A program made the position numbers and the translations under genes. 64,000 nucleotides of DNA from PBB1 sp046154125 (GTDB lineage: Bacteria > Pseudomonadota > Gammaproteobacteria > Burkholderiales > Burkholderiaceae_C): positions 17,098 through 81,097 of the forward strand of contig JBJXEJ010000139.1 in the NCBI GenBank assembly GCA_046154125.1, read 5' to 3'. The notes under the pieces are model-generated. The model was not told the origin of the DNA. It saw only the letters and a program-made list of their open reading frames with translations, and searched no databases. How positions within the stretch are numbered: position 1 is the first letter of the stretch; the number at the start of each line of letters is the position of its first letter. Shown piece by piece: positions 17,570-27,530 of the stretch.

Positions 17570-18256
17570 TCAGATCGCCTCCAGTGGAGCGCGAAAGGCA
17601 TAGCCGACACCGGATTTCGTCTGCAAGGGCACCGCTGCCGGCGTAGCTCGCTCGATGCGGCGGCGAAGGCGGAAAACAGTGCCGTTCAGGCCGCCCGTTG
17701 CCTGCAGATCGGCGGCCTTGCCGAGGCGCAACAGCAAGGTCTCACGCGTCACGATCTCTCCGTCCGCCTCGATGAAGCACTCCACCAGGGCGAGATCGGC
17801 CGCGCTCAGGTCGATGCGAGCACCGTCCGGCGCCACCAGTTGACCGATGCGTCGATCCAGCCGCCACGTGTTCTGCACGGGATCCGTCAAACCCATCCGC
17901 CTTTGGATGGCCGTGATGGCCAGGGCAATCTGTTCGAAGTGCCCGGACTTGGCCAGGTACATGTCACCTCCAGCCGTGATGACCTGCTTGAACGTGTCCG
18001 CAGCCACTCGCCCAGACACCGCCAGGATGCCAGCGTTGGTTCGCCGACGCAGGACCTTGATGAGACCCGTTCCGTCCACACCCGGCAGCATCAAGTCGGT
18101 CACATAGAAGTCATACGCGAACGGATCAGCGCGTGCCAAGAGGTCCGTGCTGTCGGCAAAGGCATCCACAGCGATGCCAAGTTCGCGCAGGTACCTTGTC
18201 AGGCCGTCTAAGTAGGCCAGGTCGTCATCGACCAGGGCCAGGGTCTTTGGGAGCAT
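17570..18256 (-). CDS. Response regulator with winged-helix output domain
   Basis: A 228-residue regulator. The receiver domain (1-120) has the acidic pocket DDD at 10-12 and the phosphorylation site Asp54 in YDFYVTDLMLPGVDG; Ser81 is the switch residue. The usual Lys-Pro pair is Lys103-Ser104 here, a small departure. An OmpR/PhoB-like DNA-binding domain follows (about 130-225), with LSAADLALVECFIEADGEIV and GGLNGTVFRLRRRIE. It lies tail to tail with the PAS kinase gene and is its likely partner. Confidence 0.9.
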   Translation of the reverse strand: MLPKTLALVDDDLAYLDGLTRYLRELGIAVDAFADSTDLLARADPFAYDFYVTDLMLPGVDGTGLIKVLRRRTNAGILAVSGRVAADTFKQVITAGGDMYLAKSGHFEQIALAITAIQRRMGLTDPVQNTWRLDRRIGQLVAPDGARIDLSAADLALVECFIEADGEIVTRETLLLRLGKAADLQATGGLNGTVFRLRRRIERATPAAVPLQTKSGVGYAFRAPLEAI

Positions 18257-18471
18257 TGGTAGGAGACGTGACCTCAGGGAGATGATTCAACCACGGCGGG
18301 TCAGGCTGCGAACCGCAAAGTAGGTGTGCCAAATTCGCTTTTCTTCCGAGCATGCAAATAAATTTGCTACAGCAAACTTAAATTTAATCCGATACAGGAG
18401 CAGATCCGGTCGCGTGGGCGGTAAGTGCCTGCCAGCCACCTTGTTCATCAATATTTTCTGGGATCAAAGAC

Positions 18472-20220
18472 ATGAAGAGTCTTTCCGTCAAGAAGCAACT
18501 CTCCCTCGCCTTTGGCACTCTCGCCTTGCTGGTGCTCGCCGTCAGCCTGCTGGGGCTGCGCGGCGCGAGCAACGCCAACGAGCGGTTCACTGGGTACGTC
18601 AGCGGAACTGCCGAGCGCGACTCACTGGGAATGTCGATCCGCATCTTCGCCAACCGGCGCGCCATGGCCGTGCGCGACATGGTGATCGTGAAGTCACCAG
18701 CGGAGCTGGAAGCAGCCAAGGCAACAGCGACCCAGGCACACGAACACCTGCAGGCAGATCTCAAGTCCTTGAAGGAGGCCGTCAGCACCGCGCCTGATGC
18801 GACTGAACGCGATCGGACTTTGGTGGGCGCCATCGACAAGGTGGAGTCGGCCTACACGCCGGTGGCTCTGGCGATCGTCCAGCTTGCCGCCAGCGGCAAG
18901 CGCGAGGAAGCAATCGAAAAGATGAGTGCCGACTGCCGGCCGCTTCTGGCCGCTCTCATTGCCGCAGTGACCGAGTACAACGCGTACAGCGATGAGCAGG
19001 CCAAGCACGCGGTCGAAGCGGCGGCGACGGCGTACGGCACGCAGCGAACCTGGCTCATCGCGCTCAGCGCCCTCGCGACGCTGGTTGCGGCGGTCTTGGG
19101 TTGGCTGATCACTCGCCGACTGGTTGCCGCACTCGGTGCCGAACCGGCAGACCTGAGCGATGCGGTCAAGCGAGTTTCCGAGGGCGATCTCGGGCCGGTT
19201 CGCGGCGCGGAGTCGGCACCGGCTGGCAGCGTGCTGGCCTCGATGGGCGCCATGCAAGGCCAGCTTGTCGGGCTGATCGGTCAAGTCCGGAGTTCGGCCG
19301 ACAGTATCGCCACGGCCAGTGCGCAGATCGCCCAGGGCAACAACGACCTCTCCAGTCGTACCGAAGAGCAGGCTTCGGCGCTGGAAGAGACCGCCGCCTC
19401 GATGGAGGAGCTCAGTTCGACGGTGAAGCAGAACGCCGACAACGCACGCCAGGCCAACCAGTTGGCGCAGGGCGCCAGCGTTGTTGCCATCAAGGGCGGC
19501 GAAGTCGTCGGCCAAGTCGTGGAGACCATGAAGGGGATCAACGACAGTTCCAAGAAAATCGCCGACATCATCAGCGTCATCGATGGCATCGCCTTCCAGA
19601 CCAACATCCTGGCACTGAACGCCGCCGTGGAAGCGGCCCGAGCAGGCGAACAAGGCCGTGGCTTCGCGGTCGTGGCCTCAGAGGTACGCAACCTCGCTGG
19701 CCGCTCCGCCGAGGCGGCCAAAGAAATCAAGAATCTGATCAGCGCCAGTGTGCAACGGGTCGAACACGGTACGGCCCTGGTTGATCAGGCTGGGGCCACG
19801 ATGACCGAAGTCGTAGGCTCGATCAAGCGCGTGACCGACATCATGGGGGAGATCAGCGCAGCCAGCGTCGAGCAGAGCGCGGGCGTCAGCCAGGTGGGCG
19901 AAGCAGTGACGCAGATGGACCAGGCGACCCAGCAAAATGCCGCCCTGGTTGAAGAGAGTGCTGCCGCCGCCGAAAGCATGAAGGTGCAGGCGCAGCAGTT
20001 GGTTCAGGCGGTGGCCGTGTTCAAGCTCTCGGGCAACGGCGCGTACGCCGATGCTGCGACGACCGCCTCTGGTGCCATCGCTGAGCGACGTGGCCCGGAT
20101 CGGGCAAAGAACGTCGTGCGTCCCGCCTTCAAGGTCAGGCCTGCCGCTCAGCCGGCAGCGGCTACCGAGTTGGTCGGCGCAGGCGCGAAAACCGGCACCG
20201 ACAACTGGGAGTCGTTCTGA
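18472..20220 (+). CDS. Methyl-accepting chemotaxis protein with C-terminal NWESF pentapeptide
   Basis: A 582-residue chemoreceptor. Transmembrane helix 1 (about 10-30) is followed by a periplasmic four-helix-bundle sensor domain (30-185), transmembrane helix 2 (about 190-212), HAMP, and the long signalling coiled coil. The hairpin tip NDSSKKIADIISVIDGIAFQ, then NILALNAAVEAARAGEQGRG, is the CheA/CheW contact. The last five residues, NWESF, match the CheR-tethering pentapeptide NWETF class, after a proline/alanine-rich flexible linker. This implies a high-efficiency methylated receptor. A cheW gene follows 48 bases later in the same direction. No CheA or CheR is in the window. Confidence 0.96.
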   Translation: MKSLSVKKQLSLAFGTLALLVLAVSLLGLRGASNANERFTGYVSGTAERDSLGMSIRIFANRRAMAVRDMVIVKSPAELEAAKATATQAHEHLQADLKSLKEAVSTAPDATERDRTLVGAIDKVESAYTPVALAIVQLAASGKREEAIEKMSADCRPLLAALIAAVTEYNAYSDEQAKHAVEAAATAYGTQRTWLIALSALATLVAAVLGWLITRRLVAALGAEPADLSDAVKRVSEGDLGPVRGAESAPAGSVLASMGAMQGQLVGLIGQVRSSADSIATASAQIAQGNNDLSSRTEEQASALEETAASMEELSSTVKQNADNARQANQLAQGASVVAIKGGEVVGQVVETMKGINDSSKKIADIISVIDGIAFQTNILALNAAVEAARAGEQGRGFAVVASEVRNLAGRSAEAAKEIKNLISASVQRVEHGTALVDQAGATMTEVVGSIKRVTDIMGEISAASVEQSAGVSQVGEAVTQMDQATQQNAALVEESAAAAESMKVQAQQLVQAVAVFKLSGNGAYADAATTASGAIAERRGPDRAKNVVRPAFKVRPAAQPAAATELVGAGAKTGTDNWESF

Positions 20221-20268
20221 ACTGAGCCGGGCGAAACCGAACCGACCCCAACTGCGGAGGACACTCAC

Positions 20269-20829
20269 ATGAACACGGTAGTTGAAGAGCGCGAGGTCGA
20301 CACGACTGGCGTGGTGGCTGCTGCTTCGTCGGCTGCCGTCAGCGCGGCGGGGACGGTTGCCGGCATGCCAAGTGAATTCCTCACCTTCCGCCTCGGCGGT
20401 GAGGAGTACGGCATCGACATCCAGCTCGTGCAGGAGATCCGCAGCTATGAAGCCCCCACCCGCATCGCGAATGTCCCGCACTTCATCAAGGGCGTTGTCA
20501 ACTTGCGCGGCGTGATCGTGCCCATCGTCGACCTGCGTCTGCAGCTTGCCTGCGAGAGCGCCGCGTATTCCGATTTCACGGCAGTGATCGTGCTGAACGT
20601 TCACAAGCGGGTGGTCGGTGTGGTGGTCGACACCGTATCCGACGTACTTGCGCTGGACGCCGACAGTATCAAGCCGGCGCCGGAAATGAACTCGTCGGTG
20701 AATGCCAGCTACATCATGGGCATCGGCTGCATTACCAGCGGTGACGTAGAGCGCATGCTGATCTTGACGGACATTGAGGCACTGATGGGAAGTGCTGAGA
20801 TGGGATTGATAGGTGATGCGCTGCATTGA
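20269..20829 (+). CDS. cheW: Chemotaxis coupling protein CheW
   Basis: A 186-residue scaffold that links the receptor to the CheA kinase. The CheW SH3-like folds are visible: SEFLTFRLGGEEYGIDIQLV, RIANVPHFIKGVVNLRGVIVP, the hallmark NLRG, and IVDLRLQL. The N-terminal about 35 residues are a low-complexity alanine-rich extension before the domain. It lies directly downstream of the chemoreceptor gene, so the pair probably serves one receptor cluster. GCGGAGGAC lies upstream of the ATG at ribosome-binding distance. Confidence 0.95.
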   Translation: MNTVVEEREVDTTGVVAAASSAAVSAAGTVAGMPSEFLTFRLGGEEYGIDIQLVQEIRSYEAPTRIANVPHFIKGVVNLRGVIVPIVDLRLQLACESAAYSDFTAVIVLNVHKRVVGVVVDTVSDVLALDADSIKPAPEMNSSVNASYIMGIGCITSGDVERMLILTDIEALMGSAEMGLIGDALH

Positions 20830-20993
20830 GCAGCGTCCGCCGAGGTCGGAACTCGACTGCCGATTCACACGGCAATCCGACTTCGACGTCCTCACGCCCG
20901 CCAAAGGCCACTTCAAGGCGACGAGATTGACCGAACTCGGGACTGCATTGGGCGGCAAGCAGTCAGTCTGTCTTCCGAGTCAACACACTGCCC

Positions 20994-23900
20994 TCACCCC
21001 GCCGGTACCTCGTAGATCACGCGCGCCCTTCTCCCCTCCGCTGCCGCGCGCCACCGCTCGATCGCCTCGTCGCTTGGATAGAAACGTGCCTGCTCGCCGA
21101 GATCGAGATCGCCGATGACCGCACCGTGCTCGGCGTTGCGGTGCAGATGCAATCGAACCGAGAGCCCCTGCGGCAGCTCACCGTGTTCGGTGGCCACACG
21201 CCGCACCGGAAAGTCGCGTACCAGCTCACCCACCGGCGGTGCAACACCATTGACATGCACGCTCAGGTACTTGCCGAAGCGGCAGCGCGCCTCGGCCAGG
21301 CCCCAGACCTGCTGCACCGTCAGGCGCAGCCCGCCGGAGAAGCGATCGGGTTGCACCTTGCCCTGCACGATGACGAGTTCGTCGTCCTTCATCAGCTCGC
21401 GGTTCGCGTTCACCAGCTCTTCGCTGGCCACTGCCTCGATGGCTTCGGTCTTGTCGTCGAGCTTGAAGATCGCCACCCGGCCGCGCTGACCGTTGACCAT
21501 GCGCAGGTCGCCGACGATACCGGCCAGCAACTGCGGCTCGCGACTGTCGAGAACGTCGGCATTGGCGCGCTTGGCAAATTGGCGAACCTCGTCGACGCTC
21601 TGGTCGAACAGGTGGCCCGACAGATAGAAGCCGAGCGCGGTCTTCTCGGCCATCAGCCGTTCCTTGATGCTCCACGGCTCGGCCTCGACCAGCGGCGGTT
21701 CCTGCGTCGACGCACCGTGCGAGTCGTCGAAGTCGAACAGCCCGCCCTGATTCACGTGCGCGGCCTGCGAGTCGGCAAAGTCGAGGGCCAGGCCGACACT
21801 CGCCAGCAAGGCCGATCGCTGAGAACCTGGAGCCCCCAGGTCGTCGCGTTGCGTCGCCCGCCCCCCGAGGGGGTCGAGCGAGCCAGCAGCGGCCCGCCGC
21901 TCGCTCCCCCAGCAATCGAACGCGCCAGCCTTGATCAGCGCCTCGACAGTGCGCTTGTTGATGCGGGCCCGGTCGACCCGCGAGCAGAAGTCGAACAGGC
22001 TGGTGAACGGGCCTCCTTCAGCGCGCGCCGCGACGATCGCCTCGATCGCGCCCTGACCCGTTCCCTTGATCGCGCCCAGCCCATAGCGCACGCGTCCCCG
22101 CTCGCCCTTCTGCGCGGTGCCTGCCGCGGGCGTGATCGGCTCGAAACGATAGCCACCGGCATTGACATCGGGTGGCTCGAACACGACGCCCAACGCCTTC
22201 GCGTCGTCATGGAAGATCTTCAGCTTGTCGGTGTCGTCAATCGCCACGCTCATGTTGGCGGCGGTGAACTCGGCCAGGTAGTGCACCTTGGCCCAGGCGG
22301 TGTGGTACGCCAGCAGCGCGTAGGCCGCAGCATGCGACTTGTTGAAGCCGTAGCCCGCGAACTTCTCCATCAGGTCGAATATCTCGTTGGCCTTCGGCTC
22401 GGCGATGCCCTTCTTCGCAGCGCCCTCGGCGAAGACGGCGCGGTGCTTCATCATCTCCTCGAGCTTCTTCTTGCCCATCGCACGGCGCAGCAGGTCGGCA
22501 CCGCCCAGCGAGTAGCCGCCGACGATCTGCGCCACCTGCATCACCTGCTCCTGGTAGACCATGATCCCGTAGGTCTCCTCGAGCACCTCGCGCATCAGCG
22601 GATGCGGGTACTCGACCTCCTCGCGGCCGTGCTTGCGTGCGCAGAAGCTCGGGATCAGGTCCATCGGACCCGGGCGGTACAGCGCCACCAGCGCGATCAC
22701 GTCCTCGAACAGGCTGGGCTTGGCGTCGCGCAGCATGCGCTGCATGCCCGAGCTTTCGAGCTGGAACACCGCGACCGTCCTGCCCTCGCTCATCAGCCGG
22801 TAGGCACCGGGGTCGTCGAGCGGCAGGTTCTCGAACGCGAAGTCGCGGCGGTCGGCATGGCGCGCGCGGATGAACTGCTTGGCGAGTTCAAGGATGGTCA
22901 GCGTCGCCAGGCCGAGGAAGTCGAACTTCACCAGGCCGATCGCCTCGACGTCATCCTTGTCGTACTGGCTGACCGCGCTGTCGCTACCGGGCTGCATGTA
23001 GAGCGGGCAGAAGTCGGTGATCTTGCCGGGCGCGATCAGCACGCCGCCGGCGTGCATGCCGACGTTGCGCACGATGCCCTCGACCCGCTCGGCCAGCGCC
23101 AGCAGCTCGGCCACTTCCTCTTCCTTGCGCTCGCGCTCCTCGATCTCGGGCGCCTCGCGGCGCGCATAGATCACGCTGGTGTCGGTGTCGTTGGGTGGAC
23201 GCCGCAGCGTGACGGTCTTGCCGGGCGGCGCCGGCACCAGCTTGGCGATGCTGTCGACGTGGCCGTAGCCCATGCCCAGCACCCGCCCGATGTCGCGCAA
23301 CGCGGCCTTGGCGGCCATCGTGCCGAAGGTGACGATCTGGCTCACCGCCTCACGGCCGTACTTGTCCTTGACGTAGTCGATCACGCGGTCGCGGTTGGCC
23401 TGGCAGAAGTCGATGTCGAAGTCGGGCATCGACACCCGCTCGGGGTTCAGGAAGCGCTCGAACAGCAGGTTGTATTGCAGCGGATCGAGGTCGGTGATCT
23501 TCAGCGCATACGCGACCAGCGAACCCGCGCCCGACCCGCGTCCCGGGCCGACCGGGCAGCCGTTGGCCTTGGCCCAGTTGATGAAATCGGCCACGATCAG
23601 GAAGTAGCCCGGGAATCCCATCTTCAGGATGGTGCTGATCTCGAATTCCAGGCGCTCGACATAGCGCGCACGTTCGGCCTCGCGCTTCGCGGCATCGGGG
23701 TAGAGCTGGACCAGGCGGTCGTTCAGCCCTTGGTGCGACGAGTAGCGGAAGAACGCCTCGGGTGCCATCTGCTCGCCATTGACATCGGGCGTCGGAAACT
23801 CCGGCAACTGCGGCTTGCCCAGCACCAGCATCAGGCTGCAGCGCTTCGCGATCTCGACGGTGTTGGCCAGCGCGCTCGGTACGTCGGCGAACAGCGCCTC

Positions 23901-24629
23901 CATCTCGGCCTGGCTCTTGAAATACTGTTGCGAGTTGAAGCGCTTGATGCGGCGCGGATTCGTCAGGGTCTCGCCCTCGGCGACGCAGACGCGAGCCTCG
24001 TGCGCCTCGAAATCGTCGCCCGTCAGGAACTGCACCGGGTGCGTCGCGACCACCGGCAGTTGCAGCGCAGCGGCCAGCCGCACCGCCGCCTGCACCTGGG
24101 TCTCCTGCCCGGTCAGGCCGGCGCGCTGCAGTTCCAGATAGAAGCGGTTCGGAAACACATCGGCAAAGCGCTTCGCCAGCGTGCGGGCCCGTACGCTGTC
24201 ACCGGCCACCAGCGCCTGACCGACCGCACCCAGGTCGGCACCCGACAGTGCGATCAGCCCGCCGTTCAGCTCGGTGAGCACGTCCCAGGTCGTCCACGGC
24301 TGCGCCTGCGAGGCCGGGCCCATCCAGCAGCGCGTCAGCAGCTCACACAGGTTCAGGTAGCCGGTGCGGTTCTGCACCAGCAGCAGCAACCGGCTCGGTG
24401 CGCGGTCGCTGCTCTCCGGTTCAAGCCAGACGTCGGCGCCGATGACCGGCTTGACGCCGGCCGAGCGCGTGGCGTTGTAGAACTTGATCGCACCGAAAAG
24501 ATTGCCCAGATCGGTGATGGCGAGGGCGACCTGCCCGTCGGCAGCCGCGGCAGCGACGAGCTCGTCGATGCGCAAGGTGCCGTCGACGACGGAGTATTCG
24601 GTGTGGGTGCGCAGGTTGACAAAGGGCAT
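20994..24629 (-). CDS. dnaE: DNA polymerase III alpha subunit
   Basis: The replicative polymerase, 1211 residues. It starts with a PHP domain (MPFVNLRTHTEYSVVDGTLR). The polymerase core has PGRGSGAGSLVAYALKITDLDP and the catalytic PDFDIDFCQANRDRVIDYV, with later KGTGQGAIEAI and the thumb. A C-terminal OB-fold region includes VIVQGKVQPDRFSGGLRL. It is somewhat longer than the usual about 1160-1170 residues, partly because of residues 907-936, which look like a translated palindromic repeat (see the repeat entry). I chose the ATG at 24629 because the protein then starts as in relatives. It is transcribed away from trhO. Confidence 0.97.
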   Translation of the reverse strand: MPFVNLRTHTEYSVVDGTLRIDELVAAAAADGQVALAITDLGNLFGAIKFYNATRSAGVKPVIGADVWLEPESSDRAPSRLLLLVQNRTGYLNLCELLTRCWMGPASQAQPWTTWDVLTELNGGLIALSGADLGAVGQALVAGDSVRARTLAKRFADVFPNRFYLELQRAGLTGQETQVQAAVRLAAALQLPVVATHPVQFLTGDDFEAHEARVCVAEGETLTNPRRIKRFNSQQYFKSQAEMEALFADVPSALANTVEIAKRCSLMLVLGKPQLPEFPTPDVNGEQMAPEAFFRYSSHQGLNDRLVQLYPDAAKREAERARYVERLEFEISTILKMGFPGYFLIVADFINWAKANGCPVGPGRGSGAGSLVAYALKITDLDPLQYNLLFERFLNPERVSMPDFDIDFCQANRDRVIDYVKDKYGREAVSQIVTFGTMAAKAALRDIGRVLGMGYGHVDSIAKLVPAPPGKTVTLRRPPNDTDTSVIYARREAPEIEERERKEEEVAELLALAERVEGIVRNVGMHAGGVLIAPGKITDFCPLYMQPGSDSAVSQYDKDDVEAIGLVKFDFLGLATLTILELAKQFIRARHADRRDFAFENLPLDDPGAYRLMSEGRTVAVFQLESSGMQRMLRDAKPSLFEDVIALVALYRPGPMDLIPSFCARKHGREEVEYPHPLMREVLEETYGIMVYQEQVMQVAQIVGGYSLGGADLLRRAMGKKKLEEMMKHRAVFAEGAAKKGIAEPKANEIFDLMEKFAGYGFNKSHAAAYALLAYHTAWAKVHYLAEFTAANMSVAIDDTDKLKIFHDDAKALGVVFEPPDVNAGGYRFEPITPAAGTAQKGERGRVRYGLGAIKGTGQGAIEAIVAARAEGGPFTSLFDFCSRVDRARINKRTVEALIKAGAFDCWGSERRAAAGSLDPLGGRATQRDDLGAPGSQRSALLASVGLALDFADSQAAHVNQGGLFDFDDSHGASTQEPPLVEAEPWSIKERLMAEKTALGFYLSGHLFDQSVDEVRQFAKRANADVLDSREPQLLAGIVGDLRMVNGQRGRVAIFKLDDKTEAIEAVASEELVNANRELMKDDELVIVQGKVQPDRFSGGLRLTVQQVWGLAEARCRFGKYLSVHVNGVAPPVGELVRDFPVRRVATEHGELPQGLSVRLHLHRNAEHGAVIGDLDLGEQARFYPSDEAIERWRAAAEGRRARVIYEVPAG
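21822..21911 (-). repeat. 90-bp palindromic repeat inserted in frame in dnaE
   Basis: Thirty in-frame codons (residues 907-936) separate AFDC from RSALLASVGLALDFADSQAA, which are normally nearly adjacent. On the minus strand the segment contains three inverted repeats: GAGCGAGC / GCTCGCTC, the near-perfect CCCCCTCGGGGGG, and ACCTGG / CCAGGT with loop GGGCT. Arginine, glycine and alanine dominate the encoded peptide. This is the layout of a REP-type mobile repeat. It has 90 bases, a multiple of three, and no stop codon in the reading frame used. No second copy was seen in this window. Confidence 0.75.
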
Positions 24630-24693
24630 GCGACCCATTTTACGGATCGGGTCCGGCAGCCGAAGCCCCGGCCACTTCCTTACACTGCGCGCC

Positions 24694-25470
24694 GTGCATC
24701 GCGTCCTGAACATCTCCGCCTACCGCTTCGTCGTGCTCGACGATCCTGACACCCTGCGCGCCCAGATACACGCGCAGGCAACCTCTCGCGGGCTCAGAGG
24801 CACCGTACTGCTGGCCGAGGAAGGCATCAACCTGTTTCTGGCGGGCCCGCCCGAATCGGTTCGCGATTTCGTGGGCTGGCTGCGCACGGATGCGCGCTTT
24901 GCCGGGCTCGAGGTCAAGGAGAGCCCGTCGACCACCGTGCCGTTCGGCAAGCTGCGGGTCAAGATCAAGCGCGAGATCATCCGGATGAACCACCCGGCCA
25001 TCCGACCGCAGGCCGAGCGTGCGCCGGCGGTCAGCGCGCGGACGCTTTCGCGGTGGCTCGATCAGGGGCACGACGACGAGGGCCGCGAGGTGGTCACGCT
25101 GGACACCCGCAACGCCTTCGAGGTCGATGCCGGGCGCTTCCGTGGCGCGATCGACTGGCGCATCGACAAGTTCAGCGACTTCCCCGCCGCAGTGCTCGAG
25201 CACCGCGACGCGTTCCGTGGGAAGACGGTGGTCAGCTACTGCACCGGCGGCATCCGCTGCGAGAAGGCGGCGTTGTTCATGGCCGATGCCGGCATCGAGC
25301 GTGTGATGCAGCTCGACGGCGGCATCCTGAAGTACTTCGAGGAGACGGGCGGCGCGCATTACGACGGCCACTGCTTCGTGTTCGATGCGCGCCGCGAGGT
25401 CGCCAGCGACCTGCGACCGGCAGGCATCGAGATGCCCCGCGGTGCCGATGGGGTCGTCGATCCGGTGTAA
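24694..25470 (+). CDS. trhO: tRNA uridine(34) hydroxylase, rhodanese-like (TrhO/YceA)
   Basis: A 258-residue protein of the UPF0176 family, which adds oxygen to uridine 34 in tRNA to give 5-hydroxyuridine. An N-terminal ferredoxin-like domain (1-90, with GTVLLAEEGINLFLAGP) precedes a rhodanese domain whose catalytic loop CTGGIRCEKAA puts the cysteine at residue 183. GTG at 24694 is the most likely start: it gives the normal N-terminus VLNISAYRFV, and no other start fits better. It is divergent from dnaE and the gap is only 64 bases. Confidence 0.92.
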   Translation: MHRVLNISAYRFVVLDDPDTLRAQIHAQATSRGLRGTVLLAEEGINLFLAGPPESVRDFVGWLRTDARFAGLEVKESPSTTVPFGKLRVKIKREIIRMNHPAIRPQAERAPAVSARTLSRWLDQGHDDEGREVVTLDTRNAFEVDAGRFRGAIDWRIDKFSDFPAAVLEHRDAFRGKTVVSYCTGGIRCEKAALFMADAGIERVMQLDGGILKYFEETGGAHYDGHCFVFDARREVASDLRPAGIEMPRGADGVVDPV

Positions 25471-25517
25471 GGTCTTTCGGTGTCGCTCCGACAAAGCTGC
25501 CGCACCCGAGATCGCCG

Positions 25518-26876
<1,359 letters not shown>

Positions 26877-26883
26877 ACATCAC

Positions 26884-27489
26884 TCAGCCGGCCAGTATGG
26901 TGGCCACTTCCGCAGCGGATCGCACGCCCAGCTTGGCAAAGACACGTGCGCGGTGCACCTCGACCGTGCGCACGGACACATGCAGCTCATCGGCGATCAC
27001 CTTGTTGAGCTTGCCGGCAGCCACGCGGTGCATGACCTCGACCTCGCGCTCGGTCAGGCTCGAGAGACGCGCTCGCCGTTCATTGCCACGGGCATCGTGG
27101 CTGCGCATCGCCGCGTCCACCGCGAGGGCTTGCGTGATGCGGTTGGCCAGCGCGTTGTCGCTGTAGGGTTTCTCGAGAAAATCGAAGGCGCCGCTCTTGA
27201 GCGCATCGACCGCCATCGGAATGTCGCCGTGTCCACTCAGGTAAAGCACCGGATTGCGCAGACCGCGCGCCATCAGCGCTTCATGCACGCGCTGACCGGA
27301 CATCGGCTCCATCCGGATGTCGAGCAGGAACACGCCGCACAGCGGGGGCAATTCGGCATCAACCGCCGCCAGCAACTCCGGGCCACTGGCGTAGGCCCGC
27401 ACGTCGAGCCCGCAAGAGGTGAGCAGGAACGCCAGGGCGTCCCGCACCGCCTCCTCGTCGTCGAGCAGGTAGACGATGCGTCCGGACAT
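26884..27489 (-). CDS. dctR: C4-dicarboxylate TRAP response regulator DctR (FixJ/NarL type)
   Basis: A 201-residue regulator. The receiver has the DDEE pocket near residue 10 and phospho-acceptor Asp57 in VFLLDIRMEPMSG; the conserved Lys-Pro pair is seen in FLEKPYSD. A FixJ-type LuxR helix-turn-helix ends it (LTEREVEVMHRVAAGKLNKV...RTVEVHRARVFAKLGV). The ATG at 27489 has the perfect anti-Shine-Dalgarno match GGAGGTGAT with five to seven bases to the start, so it is preferred over the in-frame ATG at 27534 that overlaps the dctS stop. The sensor gene lies directly upstream and the TRAP transporter beyond it. Confidence 0.9.
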   Translation of the reverse strand: MSGRIVYLLDDEEAVRDALAFLLTSCGLDVRAYASGPELLAAVDAELPPLCGVFLLDIRMEPMSGQRVHEALMARGLRNPVLYLSGHGDIPMAVDALKSGAFDFLEKPYSDNALANRITQALAVDAAMRSHDARGNERRARLSSLTEREVEVMHRVAAGKLNKVIADELHVSVRTVEVHRARVFAKLGVRSAAEVATILAG

Positions 27490-27530
27490 CCGATCACCTC
27501 CGAAGCGGAGCGCGTCAGCCTGGTCAGTCG

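Noticed and set aside
18373..18395. Sigma-28 promoter before the chemoreceptor gene
   Set aside because: TCCGATAC resembles the -10 element, but no TAAA-type -35 lies at the required distance.
21126..24749. A 1207-codon open frame on the plus strand opposite dnaE
   Set aside because: It is the antisense of a certain gene in GC-rich DNA; the predicted protein has no family motif and is strongly biased to Arg, Gln and Leu.
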